Below are positions 8,174-16,985 of a DNA stretch of 64,000 nt, piece by piece. Positions within the stretch are counted from its first letter, which is position 1. Each line of letters opens with the position of its first letter. The stretch covers positions 2,396,501 through 2,460,500 of the forward strand of contig NZ_CP047569.1 in assembly GCF_009903625.1 (NCBI RefSeq), written 5' to 3'. The position numbers and the translations under genes were made by a program. Source of the DNA: Microbulbifer sp. ALW1 (GTDB lineage Bacteria > Pseudomonadota > Gammaproteobacteria > Pseudomonadales > Cellvibrionaceae). Under the pieces are notes generated by a model. That model worked only from the letters and a program-made list of their open reading frames with translations, did no database searches and was not told the DNA's origin.

Positions 8174-9388
8174 TTAGCGAGTGTAGCGCTCGAGGAAGTT
8201 GCCCAGGCGCTCGATTGCGTGGGAAAGATCGTCTGCTCTGGGCAGGAAGACAATGCGCAGGTGGTCTGGCGCATCCCAGTGGAAGGCACTGCCCTGTACC
8301 AGCAGGATTTTTTCCTGGCGCAAAAACTCCAGAACAAATTTTTCGTCGCTATCGATCTTGTGGCGGTCTAGGTCGATACGCGGGAACAGATAAATAGCAC
8401 CTTCGGGTTTGGTACAGCTGACACCTGGAATGTCGTTCAGCATCCGGTAGGCCAGGTCGCGCTGTTGGCGCAGGCGGCCGCCGGGCAGCACCAGATCCTT
8501 GATGCTCTGGTAACCGCCGAGTGCCGTCTGTACCGCGAACATCGCCGGTACATTACCGCACAGGCGCATGGACGAGAGGATATCCATCCCTTCGATAAAG
8601 CCCCGTGCCCGGTGTTTGGCGCCGCTTACGATCATCCAGCCGGAGCGGAAGCCCGCCAGGCGGTAGGACTTGGACAGGCCGTTGAAGCTCAGGCACAGCA
8701 CGTCTTCGGCCAGGGTGGCCATAGGCGTGAAGACGGCATCGTCGTAGAGGATTTTGCTGTAGATCTCGTCGGCAAAAATGACCAGGTTGTGCTGGCGCGC
8801 AACTTCGACGATCTGCTCCAGCAGTGCTTTCGGGTAAACCGCCCCGGTGGGGTTGTTGGGGTTGATGACAACAATGCCGCGGGTGCGTGGGGTGATTTTG
8901 GATTTGATGTCGTCGATATCCGGCAACCAGCCCGCCTGTTCATCGCAGCGGTAGAGCACCGGCTTGGCGCCGGTGAGATTGGTGGCTGCCATCCACAGCG
9001 GGTAGTTGGGCATCGGCAACAGCATTTCGTCGCCGTTGTTCAGCAGTGCCTGGGTGGACATGGAGATCAGTTCGGAGACGCCGTTCCCCAAGTAAATATC
9101 GTCGATATCCACGCCCGCTACACCGAGATTCTGGCACTCGTGCATAATCGCTTTGCGGGCGGCAAACAGGCCCTTGGATTCCACATAGCCCTGCGCCTGG
9201 GACAGGTTGTAAATCACGTCCTGTAGGATTTCATCGGGTGCGTCAAAGCCGAAAGGGGCCGGATTGCCGATATTCAGCTTCATGATCCGGTGGCCTTCTT
9301 CCTCCATGCGGGTTGCCTGCTCCATCACCGGGCCGCGGATTTCGTAGCAGACACCGTGGAGTTTCTCTGACTTGTGAATATCCTTCAT
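8174..9388 (-). CDS. alaA: Alanine aminotransferase AlaA
   Basis: A 404-residue fold-type I PLP aminotransferase, the main glutamate-pyruvate transaminase for alanine synthesis in gammaproteobacteria. Landmarks are MKLNIGNPAPFGFDAP, YLGNGVSELI, NPNNPTGAVYP, FADEIYSKILYD, the PLP-lysine segment SFNGLSKSYRLAGFRSGW and the C-terminal Arg in HLRIVFLP. Length and sequence fit E. coli AlaA (405 residues) closely. It starts the alaA/hypothetical two-gene unit. Confidence 0.95.
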   Translation of the reverse strand: MKDIHKSEKLHGVCYEIRGPVMEQATRMEEEGHRIMKLNIGNPAPFGFDAPDEILQDVIYNLSQAQGYVESKGLFAARKAIMHECQNLGVAGVDIDDIYLGNGVSELISMSTQALLNNGDEMLLPMPNYPLWMAATNLTGAKPVLYRCDEQAGWLPDIDDIKSKITPRTRGIVVINPNNPTGAVYPKALLEQIVEVARQHNLVIFADEIYSKILYDDAVFTPMATLAEDVLCLSFNGLSKSYRLAGFRSGWMIVSGAKHRARGFIEGMDILSSMRLCGNVPAMFAVQTALGGYQSIKDLVLPGGRLRQQRDLAYRMLNDIPGVSCTKPEGAIYLFPRIDLDRHKIDSDEKFVLEFLRQEKILLVQGSAFHWDAPDHLRIVFLPRADDLSHAIERLGNFLERYTR

Positions 9389-9673
9389 CGTTGCGTACTT
9401 CTACTGGCGTCTTCAGTGGGCAAAGGTGGCGTCATGCTTCGGACGTCTTGCTGAAGACAAACTTATGGGCAAATTCTTCTAACTGACGCATTGCGATGAG
9501 TAGGCTTTGCTATCAGTTGTGGAATCGGGTTAGCTTCCGGGCTCGCGGTTGCCTGAACCGGGCACGGTCGTTTCTGGCACCGGGGATACTCAAAGGTGCT
9601 GCCGCTAAGTGTTGGGCCGGGCAGGGTAATGCCGCTGGATACTGACTTAATCTGGCGAAAAAGGAGTCACAGT

Positions 9674-10063
9674 ATGTCAAAAGAAAAAGACGATAACTAC
9701 TGGCGCGAGCGCCTGACGGACGAAGAATTTCATGTCTGCCGGGAGGGCGGAACCGAGCGTCCCTTCACCGGTGAATACTGGGCCACTTTCGAGGATGGCA
9801 AATACCTCTGCCGCTGCTGTGGTGAAGTGTTGTTCGCGTCGGAATCCAAGTTTGAGTCCAGCTGCGGTTGGCCGAGTTTTGATGCCGCAGCCGGGGCGGG
9901 CGCTGTGGAAGAGCGCCCGGATCACAGCCTGGGCATGGTGCGAGTAGAAATCCTGTGTGCCAGCTGTGGCAGTCACCTGGGGCATGTATTCCCCGATGGC
10001 CCAACGGATACGGGGCTGCGCTATTGTGTTAATTCACTGTCGGTAAAACACGACCCGGACTGA
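9674..10063 (+). CDS. msrB: Peptide-methionine (R)-S-oxide reductase MsrB
   Basis: Reduces the R-epimer of methionine sulfoxide in proteins. The 129-residue product has two zinc-binding CxxC pairs (CRCC, CASC), the segment SSCGWPSF, and the catalytic Cys in LRYCVNSLSV. The start is ATG 9674 with AAGGAG 7 bases upstream; the ATG at 9596 would add a non-conserved leader. It is a single-domain MsrB without an MsrA fusion. Confidence 0.95.
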   Translation: MSKEKDDNYWRERLTDEEFHVCREGGTERPFTGEYWATFEDGKYLCRCCGEVLFASESKFESSCGWPSFDAAAGAGAVEERPDHSLGMVRVEILCASCGSHLGHVFPDGPTDTGLRYCVNSLSVKHDPD

Positions 10064-10125
10064 CTGTTCGGTTTGACAGGCCGGATGACTGCCCGACCGA
10101 CTGCCCGAACCACTGGAGGAAGCAA

Positions 10126-10887
10126 ATGATTCGCTCAGGCCGCAAGCGCCATTCGAGCCGCTGGCTCTATCGCATTCAGTGGCTGCTGCTCGCGGTCATT
10201 GCCCTGGCGGTTGCCGCCGTCAGGCTCGGGTTGCTGCACTATTTGACGGCCTTTGAGGTGTTCAAGTACGCCGGGCTGGCGGCGGTGGCCGTAGCACTGG
10301 GATCCATCCTGGTGTTTATCTGGGGCCTGGTAACGCGGCACCCGGAAGCCCGCCGTGCGGCGCTCTGGGCGACGATTCTGGGGGCTATACCCGTGGCCAT
10401 CCCGCTCTTGCTGGTGGGAGAGCACAATTTCCGTGCGCCTGCCATTCACGATATCTCCACTGATCTGAAGGAACCTCCGGCATTTGAGGCCATCCTGTCC
10501 CTGCGTGGACCGGGCGACAACAGTGCGGAGTACGCCGGCGAAGCAGTCGCCAGCCAGCAGCGCAATTCGCCGCTATACGAGGATATCCAGCCGTTGCAGC
10601 TTAATTTGAGCGTGCCTGAGGCTACCGAGCTGGCGGCGGATGTGGCGCAGAAGCTCGGCTGGCGGGTGGTGGCAAAAAGCCCCAACAAAGGGCGCCTGGA
10701 AGCGGTGGCGCGCACGCCGGTGCTCGGGTTTACCGAAGATGTGGTCGTCAGGATCCAGAAAGAGGGGCAGGGGGTTAAAGTGGACGTCCGTTCAGCTTCT
10801 CGTGCCCGGATCGCGGATCTTGGCAGCAATGGCCAGCGAATCCGTGTTTTCCTGAAGAAGATGAAGAAGCGCGCGGAGCGCCAGTAA
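10126..10887 (+). CDS. DUF1499 membrane protein
   Basis: A 253-residue protein with three predicted membrane helices in the first 110 residues, then a soluble DUF1499 domain opening with HDISTDLKEPPAF and closing with VDVRSASRARIADLGSNGQRIRVFL, both typical of the family. The soluble domain would face the periplasm or cytoplasm depending on topology. Family function is unknown. It lies 62 bases after msrB and may be co-transcribed. Confidence 0.82.
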   Translation: MIRSGRKRHSSRWLYRIQWLLLAVIALAVAAVRLGLLHYLTAFEVFKYAGLAAVAVALGSILVFIWGLVTRHPEARRAALWATILGAIPVAIPLLLVGEHNFRAPAIHDISTDLKEPPAFEAILSLRGPGDNSAEYAGEAVASQQRNSPLYEDIQPLQLNLSVPEATELAADVAQKLGWRVVAKSPNKGRLEAVARTPVLGFTEDVVVRIQKEGQGVKVDVRSASRARIADLGSNGQRIRVFLKKMKKRAERQ

Positions 10888-11026
10888 TCACTCCGTCATA
10901 TACTGGCACGCCGATCTTCATCCGGCGCTTGCCTGTGGATTGACCAGTTTGTCGCGCTCTGTTGTGGGGTTTCGGTAAGTGTCTGTATGCAAAGGAAAAA
11001 TTCTTAAATTTTTTTACAACGAAGTG

Positions 11027-11055
11027 TTGACAGCCCCCGGGGGTCTCCATAGAAT
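11027..11055 (+). promoter_or_regulatory. Strong promoter of the tRNA array
   Basis: TTGACA (11027-11032), 17-base spacer, TAGAAT (11050-11055). A GC-rich discriminator (GCGCCCC) follows the -10 box, as in stringently controlled stable-RNA promoters. Confidence 0.8.
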
Positions 11056-11120
11056 GCGCCCCACTTCGACGCACTACGCACTTGCCGAAACGCAGTGAGG
11101 AACGCCAAGAAGGATTCTGG

Positions 11121-11196
11121 GTCCCCATCGTCTAGAGGCCTAGGACACCGCCCTTTCACGGCGGTAACAGGGGTTCGACTCCCCTTGGGGATGCCA
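11121..11196 (+). tRNA. tRNA-Glu(TTC), copy 1
   Basis: A 76-base cloverleaf with anticodon loop CTTTCAC between CCGCC and GGCGG, T-loop GTTCGAC and encoded CCA. The first acceptor pair is G-U where E. coli tRNA-Glu has G-C. One base separates it from tRNA-Gly. Confidence 0.97.
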
Positions 11197-11197
11197 C

Positions 11198-11273
11198 GCG
11201 GGAATAGCTCAGTTGGTAGAGCGCAACCTTGCCAAGGTTGAGGTCGCCGGTTCGAACCCGGTTTCCCGCTCCA
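11198..11273 (+). tRNA. tRNA-Gly(GCC), copy 1
   Basis: A 76-base cloverleaf: acceptor GCGGGAA/TTCCCGC, anticodon loop TTGCCAA, T-loop TTCGAAC, encoded CCA. Confidence 0.97.
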
Positions 11274-11378
11274 ATTTTTTGTTCGCCGGCAATAGCGGGT
11301 GAGCAGGCAAGACGGAAATATCGCAAGATTGACTCCGGGTTGCCAAACTCAATCTCACTGAGATTGGGAATGTTCTAT

Positions 11379-11454
11379 GTCCCCATCGTCTAGAGGCCTA
11401 GGACACCGCCCTTTCACGGCGGTAACAGGGGTTCGACTCCCCTTGGGGATGCCA
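11379..11454 (+). tRNA. tRNA-Glu(TTC), copy 2
   Basis: Identical in sequence to the copy at 11121, 258 bases downstream; encoded CCA. Confidence 0.97.
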
Positions 11455-11493
11455 TTTCGCTGGGGTCGCGACTGCGACCCCGGGACAGAAAAG

Positions 11494-11569
11494 GCGGGAA
11501 TAGCTCAGTTGGTAGAGCGCAACCTTGCCAAGGTTGAGGTCGCCGGTTCGAACCCGGTTTCCCGCTCCA
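11494..11569 (+). tRNA. tRNA-Gly(GCC), copy 2
   Basis: Identical to the copy at 11198. Here the Glu-Gly spacer is 39 bases instead of one, so the tRNAs are conserved while spacers have diverged. Confidence 0.97.
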
Positions 11570-11575
11570 ATTTTT

Positions 11576-11602
11576 AAAGCCGCTCAATGAGCGGCTTTTT
11601 TT
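11576..11602 (+). terminator. Intrinsic terminator of the tRNA array
   Basis: Stem AAAGCCGCTC with complement GAGCGGCTTT, then a run of eight T. Confidence 0.9.
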
Positions 11603-11757
11603 TGCCTGTTTTTTGGCGCAGATGATTCCCTCCGTCCCGCATTGGCGGAAAGTCGCCGGATTGCCGGTTGAATTGTCGGGCTCCGGGGCGTTGAATAACG
11701 CTCCCCGCAATGACTTTACCCGGAGTGATAACTCCCGGAATGACACAGTTGGTAAAT

Positions 11758-12708
11758 ATGACGACTGCCGCACTCTCCATACGTGACCTCCAGAAAACCT
11801 ACGACAACGGCTTTGAGGCGCTCAAGGGCATCAGCTTTGATGTGCAGCCCGGTGACTTCTTTGCACTACTCGGGCCTAACGGCGCGGGCAAATCCACTAC
11901 CATCGGTATCCTGTGTTCGCTGGTACGCAAGACCGGTGGCAGCGTCGAAATATTCGGCATTGATATCGATAAGAATTTCCCCGCGGCCAAACAGATGTTG
12001 GGTGTGGTGCCTCAGGAGTTCAATTTCAGCCAGTTTGAGAAGGTGTTCGATATCGTCTGCACCCAGGGCGGCTTTTACGGTATGCCGCGCAAGCTGGCGG
12101 AAGAGCGCACCGAGAAATACCTGCGCAAACTGGGGCTCTGGGACAAGCGCAATACCCAGGCGCGTATGCTGTCTGGCGGCATGAAGCGCCGCCTGATGAT
12201 TGCCCGGGCGTTACTGCACGAGCCCAAATTGTTGATCCTCGATGAGCCCACCGCTGGGGTCGATATCGAGTTGCGTCGCTCCATGTGGGAGTTTTTGCAG
12301 GAGATTAACGCGCAGGGCACCACCATTATTCTCACGACCCATTATCTGGAAGAGGCGGAAAGCCTGTGCCGCAATATCGCCATTATTGATAAGGGCGATA
12401 TTGTCGAAAATACCTCCATCAAGTCCCTGCTCAAAACCCTGAGCCGGGAAGTGTTTATCCTGGATACCCGTGATGTGTTGGCCTCAGCCCCCGATTTCGG
12501 TGACTTTGACGGGCGCCTGCTGGATGAGCACAGCCTGGAGGTAACCATTGAAAAGGGGCAGTCCCTGAGTGACCTGTTTGTGCAGCTGAGTGCGCAGAAT
12601 ATTGCCGTGACCAGCATGCGAAACCGCGCCAATCGCCTGGAAGAACTCTTTGTATCACTGTTGGCTGACAACAAGCCGCAAGCCGAGGATGGGGAGGCCA
12701 AGCCATGA
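11758..12708 (+). CDS. yadG: ABC transporter ATP-binding protein YadG
   Basis: The ATPase of the YadGH ABC-2-type exporter, close to E. coli YadG along its whole length. Walker A is GPNGAGKST, the signature LSGGMKRRLMIARALL, Walker B LLILDEPTAGVD, and the H-loop TTHYLEEAE. The C-terminal segment NRANRLEELFVSLL is typical of the subfamily. The start at 11758 matches E. coli; ATGs at 11740 and 11710 are in-frame alternatives. The stop overlaps the permease start by four bases. Substrate not established. Confidence 0.93.
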   Translation: MTTAALSIRDLQKTYDNGFEALKGISFDVQPGDFFALLGPNGAGKSTTIGILCSLVRKTGGSVEIFGIDIDKNFPAAKQMLGVVPQEFNFSQFEKVFDIVCTQGGFYGMPRKLAEERTEKYLRKLGLWDKRNTQARMLSGGMKRRLMIARALLHEPKLLILDEPTAGVDIELRRSMWEFLQEINAQGTTIILTTHYLEEAESLCRNIAIIDKGDIVENTSIKSLLKTLSREVFILDTRDVLASAPDFGDFDGRLLDEHSLEVTIEKGQSLSDLFVQLSAQNIAVTSMRNRANRLEELFVSLLADNKPQAEDGEAKP

Positions 12709-13478
12709 GCCCGCAATTGATCTGGACAGCCTTCTCGACCATTTTCCGGCGCGAGGTGCGGCGCTTCACCCGGATCTGGCCGCAGACCCTGGTGCCGCCG
12801 GTGATCACCATGTCTCTCTACTTTGTGATTTTCGGTTCGCTGATTGGCAAGCGCATCGGCGAGATGGGCGGCTATTCCTATATGGAGTTTGTGGTGCCCG
12901 GCCTGATCATGATGGCGGTCATCACCAACTCCTACGGCAACGTGGTCTCCTCATTTTACAGTGCCAAGTTTCAGCGCAGTGTTGAAGAACTGCTGGTATC
13001 ACCCACACCTAACTGGGTAATTATGGCCGGCTATGTACTGGGCGGTGTGGCGCGGGGGCTGATTGTCGGGCTGATTGTTACCCTGATCGCTATGGTATTT
13101 ACCTCGCTTCAGGTTCAGCACATTGGTATCACCTTTCTGATCGTGTTCCTGACGTCGGTACTGTTTGCCCTGGCCGGCTTTATCAATGCGATTTTTGCCA
13201 ACAGTTTTGATGATATTTCGATTATCCCGACCTTTGTGCTAACACCATTGACGTATCTCGGTGGGGTCTTTTACTCCATTGAGCTGCTGTCGCCTTTCTG
13301 GCAGGCACTGTCAAAGCTGAACCCTATTCTTTATATGGTGAATGCCTTCCGTTACGGCGTGCTCGGCGTGTCTGATATCAGTGTGGGCTGGGCCTTTGCC
13401 GGTGTGCTGGTGTTTATTGCGCTGCTGTCAGGGTGGGCGCTTCACCTGATGCGCCACGGCAAACGGCTGCGTCATTGA
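12705..13478 (+). CDS. yadH: ABC-2 type permease YadH
   Basis: A 257-residue inner-membrane permease with about six helices and the ABC-2 core motif YSIELLSPFWQALSKLNP. It begins at ATG 12705 overlapping the yadG stop, so the two are translationally coupled. With YadG it forms a half-type exporter of unknown substrate. Confidence 0.92.
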   Translation: MSPQLIWTAFSTIFRREVRRFTRIWPQTLVPPVITMSLYFVIFGSLIGKRIGEMGGYSYMEFVVPGLIMMAVITNSYGNVVSSFYSAKFQRSVEELLVSPTPNWVIMAGYVLGGVARGLIVGLIVTLIAMVFTSLQVQHIGITFLIVFLTSVLFALAGFINAIFANSFDDISIIPTFVLTPLTYLGGVFYSIELLSPFWQALSKLNPILYMVNAFRYGVLGVSDISVGWAFAGVLVFIALLSGWALHLMRHGKRLRH

Positions 13479-13516
13479 TCAATCGAATTGGATGCTTATC
13501 TACGCTGGATGAAGGT

Positions 13517-14347
13517 ATGAATAGAGAAGACTGGCAGAACCTGCCGCTGGGGCAGGAGACCCGCTACGAGTCCAAATACAATCCTGCACTGCTGCACCCC
13601 ATCCCGCGCGCGGTTTCCCGTGCGCAACTTGGGCTGGATGGGGACGCCTTGCCGTTTAGTGGTGCCGATGAGTGGTGGGGGTTTGAGCTTTCCTGGTTAA
13701 ACCGGAAAGGGGTTCCCCAGGTTGCCGTGGCCCGTTTTCGCTTTGCGGCATCCAGCCCCTTCATGATCGAATCCAAGTCCTTCAAGCTGTACCTGAACTC
13801 TCTCAATCAGAGCGAGTTTGAATCCCGGGAGGCGGTTTGCGGAGTGCTGGAGCAGGATCTGAGTGCAGCGGCGGGCAGTGATGTAGCAGTAACCCTCTAT
13901 GATGTCGAAAGTCCAGAGCTTGCGGTACATGCGCCGGCAGGCACCTGCGTTGACCATCAGGATATTGAGGCCCGACAATATCAGCCGGATGCCGGTCTCT
14001 TGAGGCTGGCGAGTGACGGTGAAACCGTTGCGGAAACCCTCTATAGCCACCTGCTGAGAAGCAATTGCCCGGTTACCGGGCAGCCGGATTGGGCGACGGT
14101 GAGCATTGAATATACGGGGCCGGCCCTGGACCGGCAGGCGCTGCTTGCCTATATCATTTCGTTCCGGGAGCACCAGGACTTTCACGAGCACTGCGTGGAA
14201 CGTATCTACTGCGATCTGCAGCAGCTGGCGGATTTTGAATACCTGACCGTATGTGCCCGCTATACCCGTCGGGGAGGTCTGGATATCAACCCGCTGCGGA
14301 CCTCTACCGGTGAGATCGTTTTCCCCGGGCGCTTTGCTCGCCAATAA
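13517..14347 (+). CDS. queF: NADPH-dependent 7-cyano-7-deazaguanine reductase QueF
   Basis: Reduces preQ0 to preQ1 in queuosine tRNA modification. The 276-residue product is the long bimodular form, with the QueF motif ESKSFKLYLNS, the thioimide-forming Cys in SNCPVTGQPDW and the catalytic Asp/His region HQDFHEHCVERIYCDL. The start ATG 13517 has an upstream GAAGG; the open frame reaches back into yadH, but the family begins near MNREDWQNLPLG. Confidence 0.95.
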   Translation: MNREDWQNLPLGQETRYESKYNPALLHPIPRAVSRAQLGLDGDALPFSGADEWWGFELSWLNRKGVPQVAVARFRFAASSPFMIESKSFKLYLNSLNQSEFESREAVCGVLEQDLSAAAGSDVAVTLYDVESPELAVHAPAGTCVDHQDIEARQYQPDAGLLRLASDGETVAETLYSHLLRSNCPVTGQPDWATVSIEYTGPALDRQALLAYIISFREHQDFHEHCVERIYCDLQQLADFEYLTVCARYTRRGGLDINPLRTSTGEIVFPGRFARQ

Positions 14348-14432
14348 ACGGCTGATTATTTTTCCGGTGCCGCTACATTGTTAGTGGCACATTCGCACCC
14401 CGTCACTAGGCGGGGCGTGTTTCAGCAGTCGA

Positions 14433-15113
14433 TCAACCTTCCCACTTGTATCCCATTGCATAAATAGAATGTATTAAATCCAGCTCCGGCATAACGTTGG
14501 CGATTTTTTTGCGTATCGACTTTATGTGCGTGTCGATAGAGCGCTCGGTCACGGCCCGGTCATCACTGTAGGCCAGATCCAGCAATTGCGCGCGGGTGTA
14601 GATGCGCCCTTTATTTTTGTAGAGCGGGCGCAGAATCCGGTACTCGGTTGCCGTCAGCTCCACTGGCTGTCCACGTAACAGCAGGCGATTGTCATTTTCA
14701 GGGAGTTCCGCTTCCAGTGCCTGTTCCTCTTTGTTGGATTCGAACTGGATGCGTCGCAATAGCGCCGACACCCGGGCCGCCACATTCTTCAAGTTGAACG
14801 GCTTGCAGATATAGTCATCCGCACCCAATTCCAGTCCCAGCAGTTGATCCACTTCCTCGACGCGCGCGGTGAGCATGATGATCGGGACTGTGGAATATTC
14901 GCGTATCGCGCGGCATACCGTCATTCCATCCAGGCCGGGCAGCATCACGTCCAGTAAAATCACATCGGCGCGGTTGTTTTTTAGCCAGTCCATCACCAGG
15001 TCACCACGTTCCACTACAGAACATTTGTGTCCCTGGGCCTGCAGAAAATTTTTCAGTAGGCGAGCCACTTTTGTTTCGTCTTCGACGATCAGTAAATTTG
15101 CGGATTCAGTCAT
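14433..15113 (-). CDS. OmpR-family response regulator (BaeR-like)
   Basis: A 226-residue regulator with an N-terminal receiver domain (phosphoacceptor Asp55 in ILLDVMLPG, conserved Lys in CKPF) and a C-terminal winged helix (RAVTERSIDTHIKSIRKKI). It follows the histidine kinase by 69 bases on the same strand, forming a two-component operon. Sequence style is closest to BaeR/AdeR envelope-stress and efflux regulators, an inference. It is convergent with queF. Confidence 0.9.
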   Translation of the reverse strand: MTESANLLIVEDETKVARLLKNFLQAQGHKCSVVERGDLVMDWLKNNRADVILLDVMLPGLDGMTVCRAIREYSTVPIIMLTARVEEVDQLLGLELGADDYICKPFNLKNVAARVSALLRRIQFESNKEEQALEAELPENDNRLLLRGQPVELTATEYRILRPLYKNKGRIYTRAQLLDLAYSDDRAVTERSIDTHIKSIRKKIANVMPELDLIHSIYAMGYKWEG

Positions 15114-15182
15114 GGTCCGTGGATCCCCTGTTACTTTCCCTGTTGTTCATTTGTTCTTTTCTAGCTCTGTTTGCGAATACCT

Positions 15183-16616
15183 TCAGGTCGCCAGAGGCAG
15201 TCGGCAAGTGATCGCCAGGCCTCCGAGTACGCTGTGGTCCGCTTCGATAGTGCCATCTTGTGCTTCGACAATGTTTTTGCAGATGGATAACCCGAGACCG
15301 GACCCTCCGGTTGCGCGGTTTCTGGATTCTTCTACTCGATAGAGGCGATCGAAGAGTTTCGGCAGGCTCTCGGGTGGAACGCCGGGTGCGCTGTCTTGCC
15401 AACGCACTACCAGCTGCCGCTCTTCCTGCTGAAGGGATAGTGAAACTTTGCCACCAGGGTCGGTATAGCGCTGGCTATTTTGCAGGAGGTTATCCAGCAA
15501 CTGTTTCAGTCGCCCACTGTCGGCGAAGAGGTTGAGTTTGTGGTCGATCTCAAAGCTTGTGTCCAGCTCGAGGCCGTGAGGCTGCAGCTTGCCTGCGGCC
15601 CTTTGCGCATATTCACCGAAGAATTGCTTCGCGGGCATTTGCGTGCGCTGGAAAGAGAGGCCCCCCATATCGGACTGGGCCAGTGTGCGCAGATCATTGA
15701 TGAGCGTGTTGAGCTGATCAATCTCCTCGCCCATGGATTCGAGCATATCTTCCGATGAGCCCTGGATGCCATATTGGGCCGACTCTACCTCGGCGCTCAG
15801 TACGGTGAGCGGTGTGCGTAGCTCGTGGGCCATATCGTTGATCCAGCGCTGGCGTGCCAGCTGGTTCTTTTCCAGGGCATTGGCGAGAAAGTTGACGTCT
15901 TCAGCGAGCACCGCGAGCTCATCGTCACCGTAGATGCGGGCGCGCTGGCTGAAGTCACCACTGGCCAATTTGTGTACCTTTGTCGAGACCTCTTGCACCG
16001 GCCGGAGTAAGCGTTGGGCCAGCAACAGTGCAACACTCAGGGCGAGCAGTGCCGCGATTACGGCTCCGGTCACCATGGTCCAAAGGGCGGCACTGGTGAA
16101 GCCGGTATTGACGGCCTGGCGTATTTCCCTGCCGGGAGGGAAGCCCAGGTATCCAACCAGCTGCCCGCGCGCATGTATGGGTACCATTGGAAACGACACC
16201 TCTGGGGGAAAGGGGCCTCCGCCATTTAACACTTTCCCATCGGCACCGAGCAGGCGGATATTGGGAAAAGGGGGAGGGCGGCGCGGCCCGGGCCGCAGAC
16301 CTTCCTGGGTACCCTGTAGCCCTCTGGTGGAGGGATACAGGCCGGGAGGGTGCTCCCTTGGTCCATCGCCCCGCGCGGGGAACAGGCTGCGCAGCCAGAG
16401 ATCATTGGCCAGCAAGGCCTCCCAGCTGCCCTGCCTTGCATAGAGTTTACCTACTCGGTTAGCGATATCCTGCAGGTGGTTTTTATGCAGTTGTTCGCTG
16501 ATGCCTCCAAGACCTGAGCGCACCGCGAAGTAACCACTGGTGTAAATGACCGTTGCCGTGACGAGGCCCACAATCAGAAAGGTCGCCAGAAGTTTGTGGG
16601 ATATTTTATTAAACAT
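15183..16616 (-). CDS. Sensor histidine kinase (BaeS-like)
   Basis: A 477-residue membrane kinase. Two membrane helices (about residues 10-30 and 170-195) flank a periplasmic sensor unusually rich in Pro and Arg. HAMP, HisKA (phosphoacceptor His in NDMAHELRTPLTVL) and HATPase (LDNLLQNSQRYTDP; GGSGLGLSICKNIVE) domains follow. I start at ATG 16616 (MFNKISHK), which has AGGGA 5 bases upstream, rather than 16637. It is transcribed ahead of its response regulator and away from the large surface-protein gene. Confidence 0.9.
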   Translation of the reverse strand: MFNKISHKLLATFLIVGLVTATVIYTSGYFAVRSGLGGISEQLHKNHLQDIANRVGKLYARQGSWEALLANDLWLRSLFPARGDGPREHPPGLYPSTRGLQGTQEGLRPGPRRPPPFPNIRLLGADGKVLNGGGPFPPEVSFPMVPIHARGQLVGYLGFPPGREIRQAVNTGFTSAALWTMVTGAVIAALLALSVALLLAQRLLRPVQEVSTKVHKLASGDFSQRARIYGDDELAVLAEDVNFLANALEKNQLARQRWINDMAHELRTPLTVLSAEVESAQYGIQGSSEDMLESMGEEIDQLNTLINDLRTLAQSDMGGLSFQRTQMPAKQFFGEYAQRAAGKLQPHGLELDTSFEIDHKLNLFADSGRLKQLLDNLLQNSQRYTDPGGKVSLSLQQEERQLVVRWQDSAPGVPPESLPKLFDRLYRVEESRNRATGGSGLGLSICKNIVEAQDGTIEADHSVLGGLAITCRLPLAT

Positions 16617-16985
16617 GGTCGTCCCTACCGAAAGCACTTCTCAAAAGTACTTCTCAAAGTCCCTGTCAAAGTAAAACACCTATTTCACCTGTTCCCCACC
16701 GGCTACTCAAGTATCGTCGATGCAGTTCACTGCAATGGGTACAAATACCTACAGAATCGTATAAAAAACGTGCTCCGATTTGCTTGTGTCCACTCCAAAT
16801 AACCCAAAAAGCAGGTGTTTTTGGTTTGCGTGTCTGCCCCCTCAAATTTTCCTCACATTTGTCCGGTACTTTCTGAGGGGTTTGTACCTTGCCTTACGTA
16901 TGTATCTATTGTGCCTTGAAAGCAATGGAAAATCGTCAGGTACACCTGCTGCCTAACCGCTGCCCGCAAAAACTAGATCGTAATA
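16617..16985. other. Divergent regulatory region
   Basis: 369 bases between the kinase gene and the large surface-protein gene. It is AT-richer than its neighbours and contains CCCCTCA and TGAGGGG arms near 16839 and 16873. I see no gene and no confident promoter. Confidence 0.4.
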
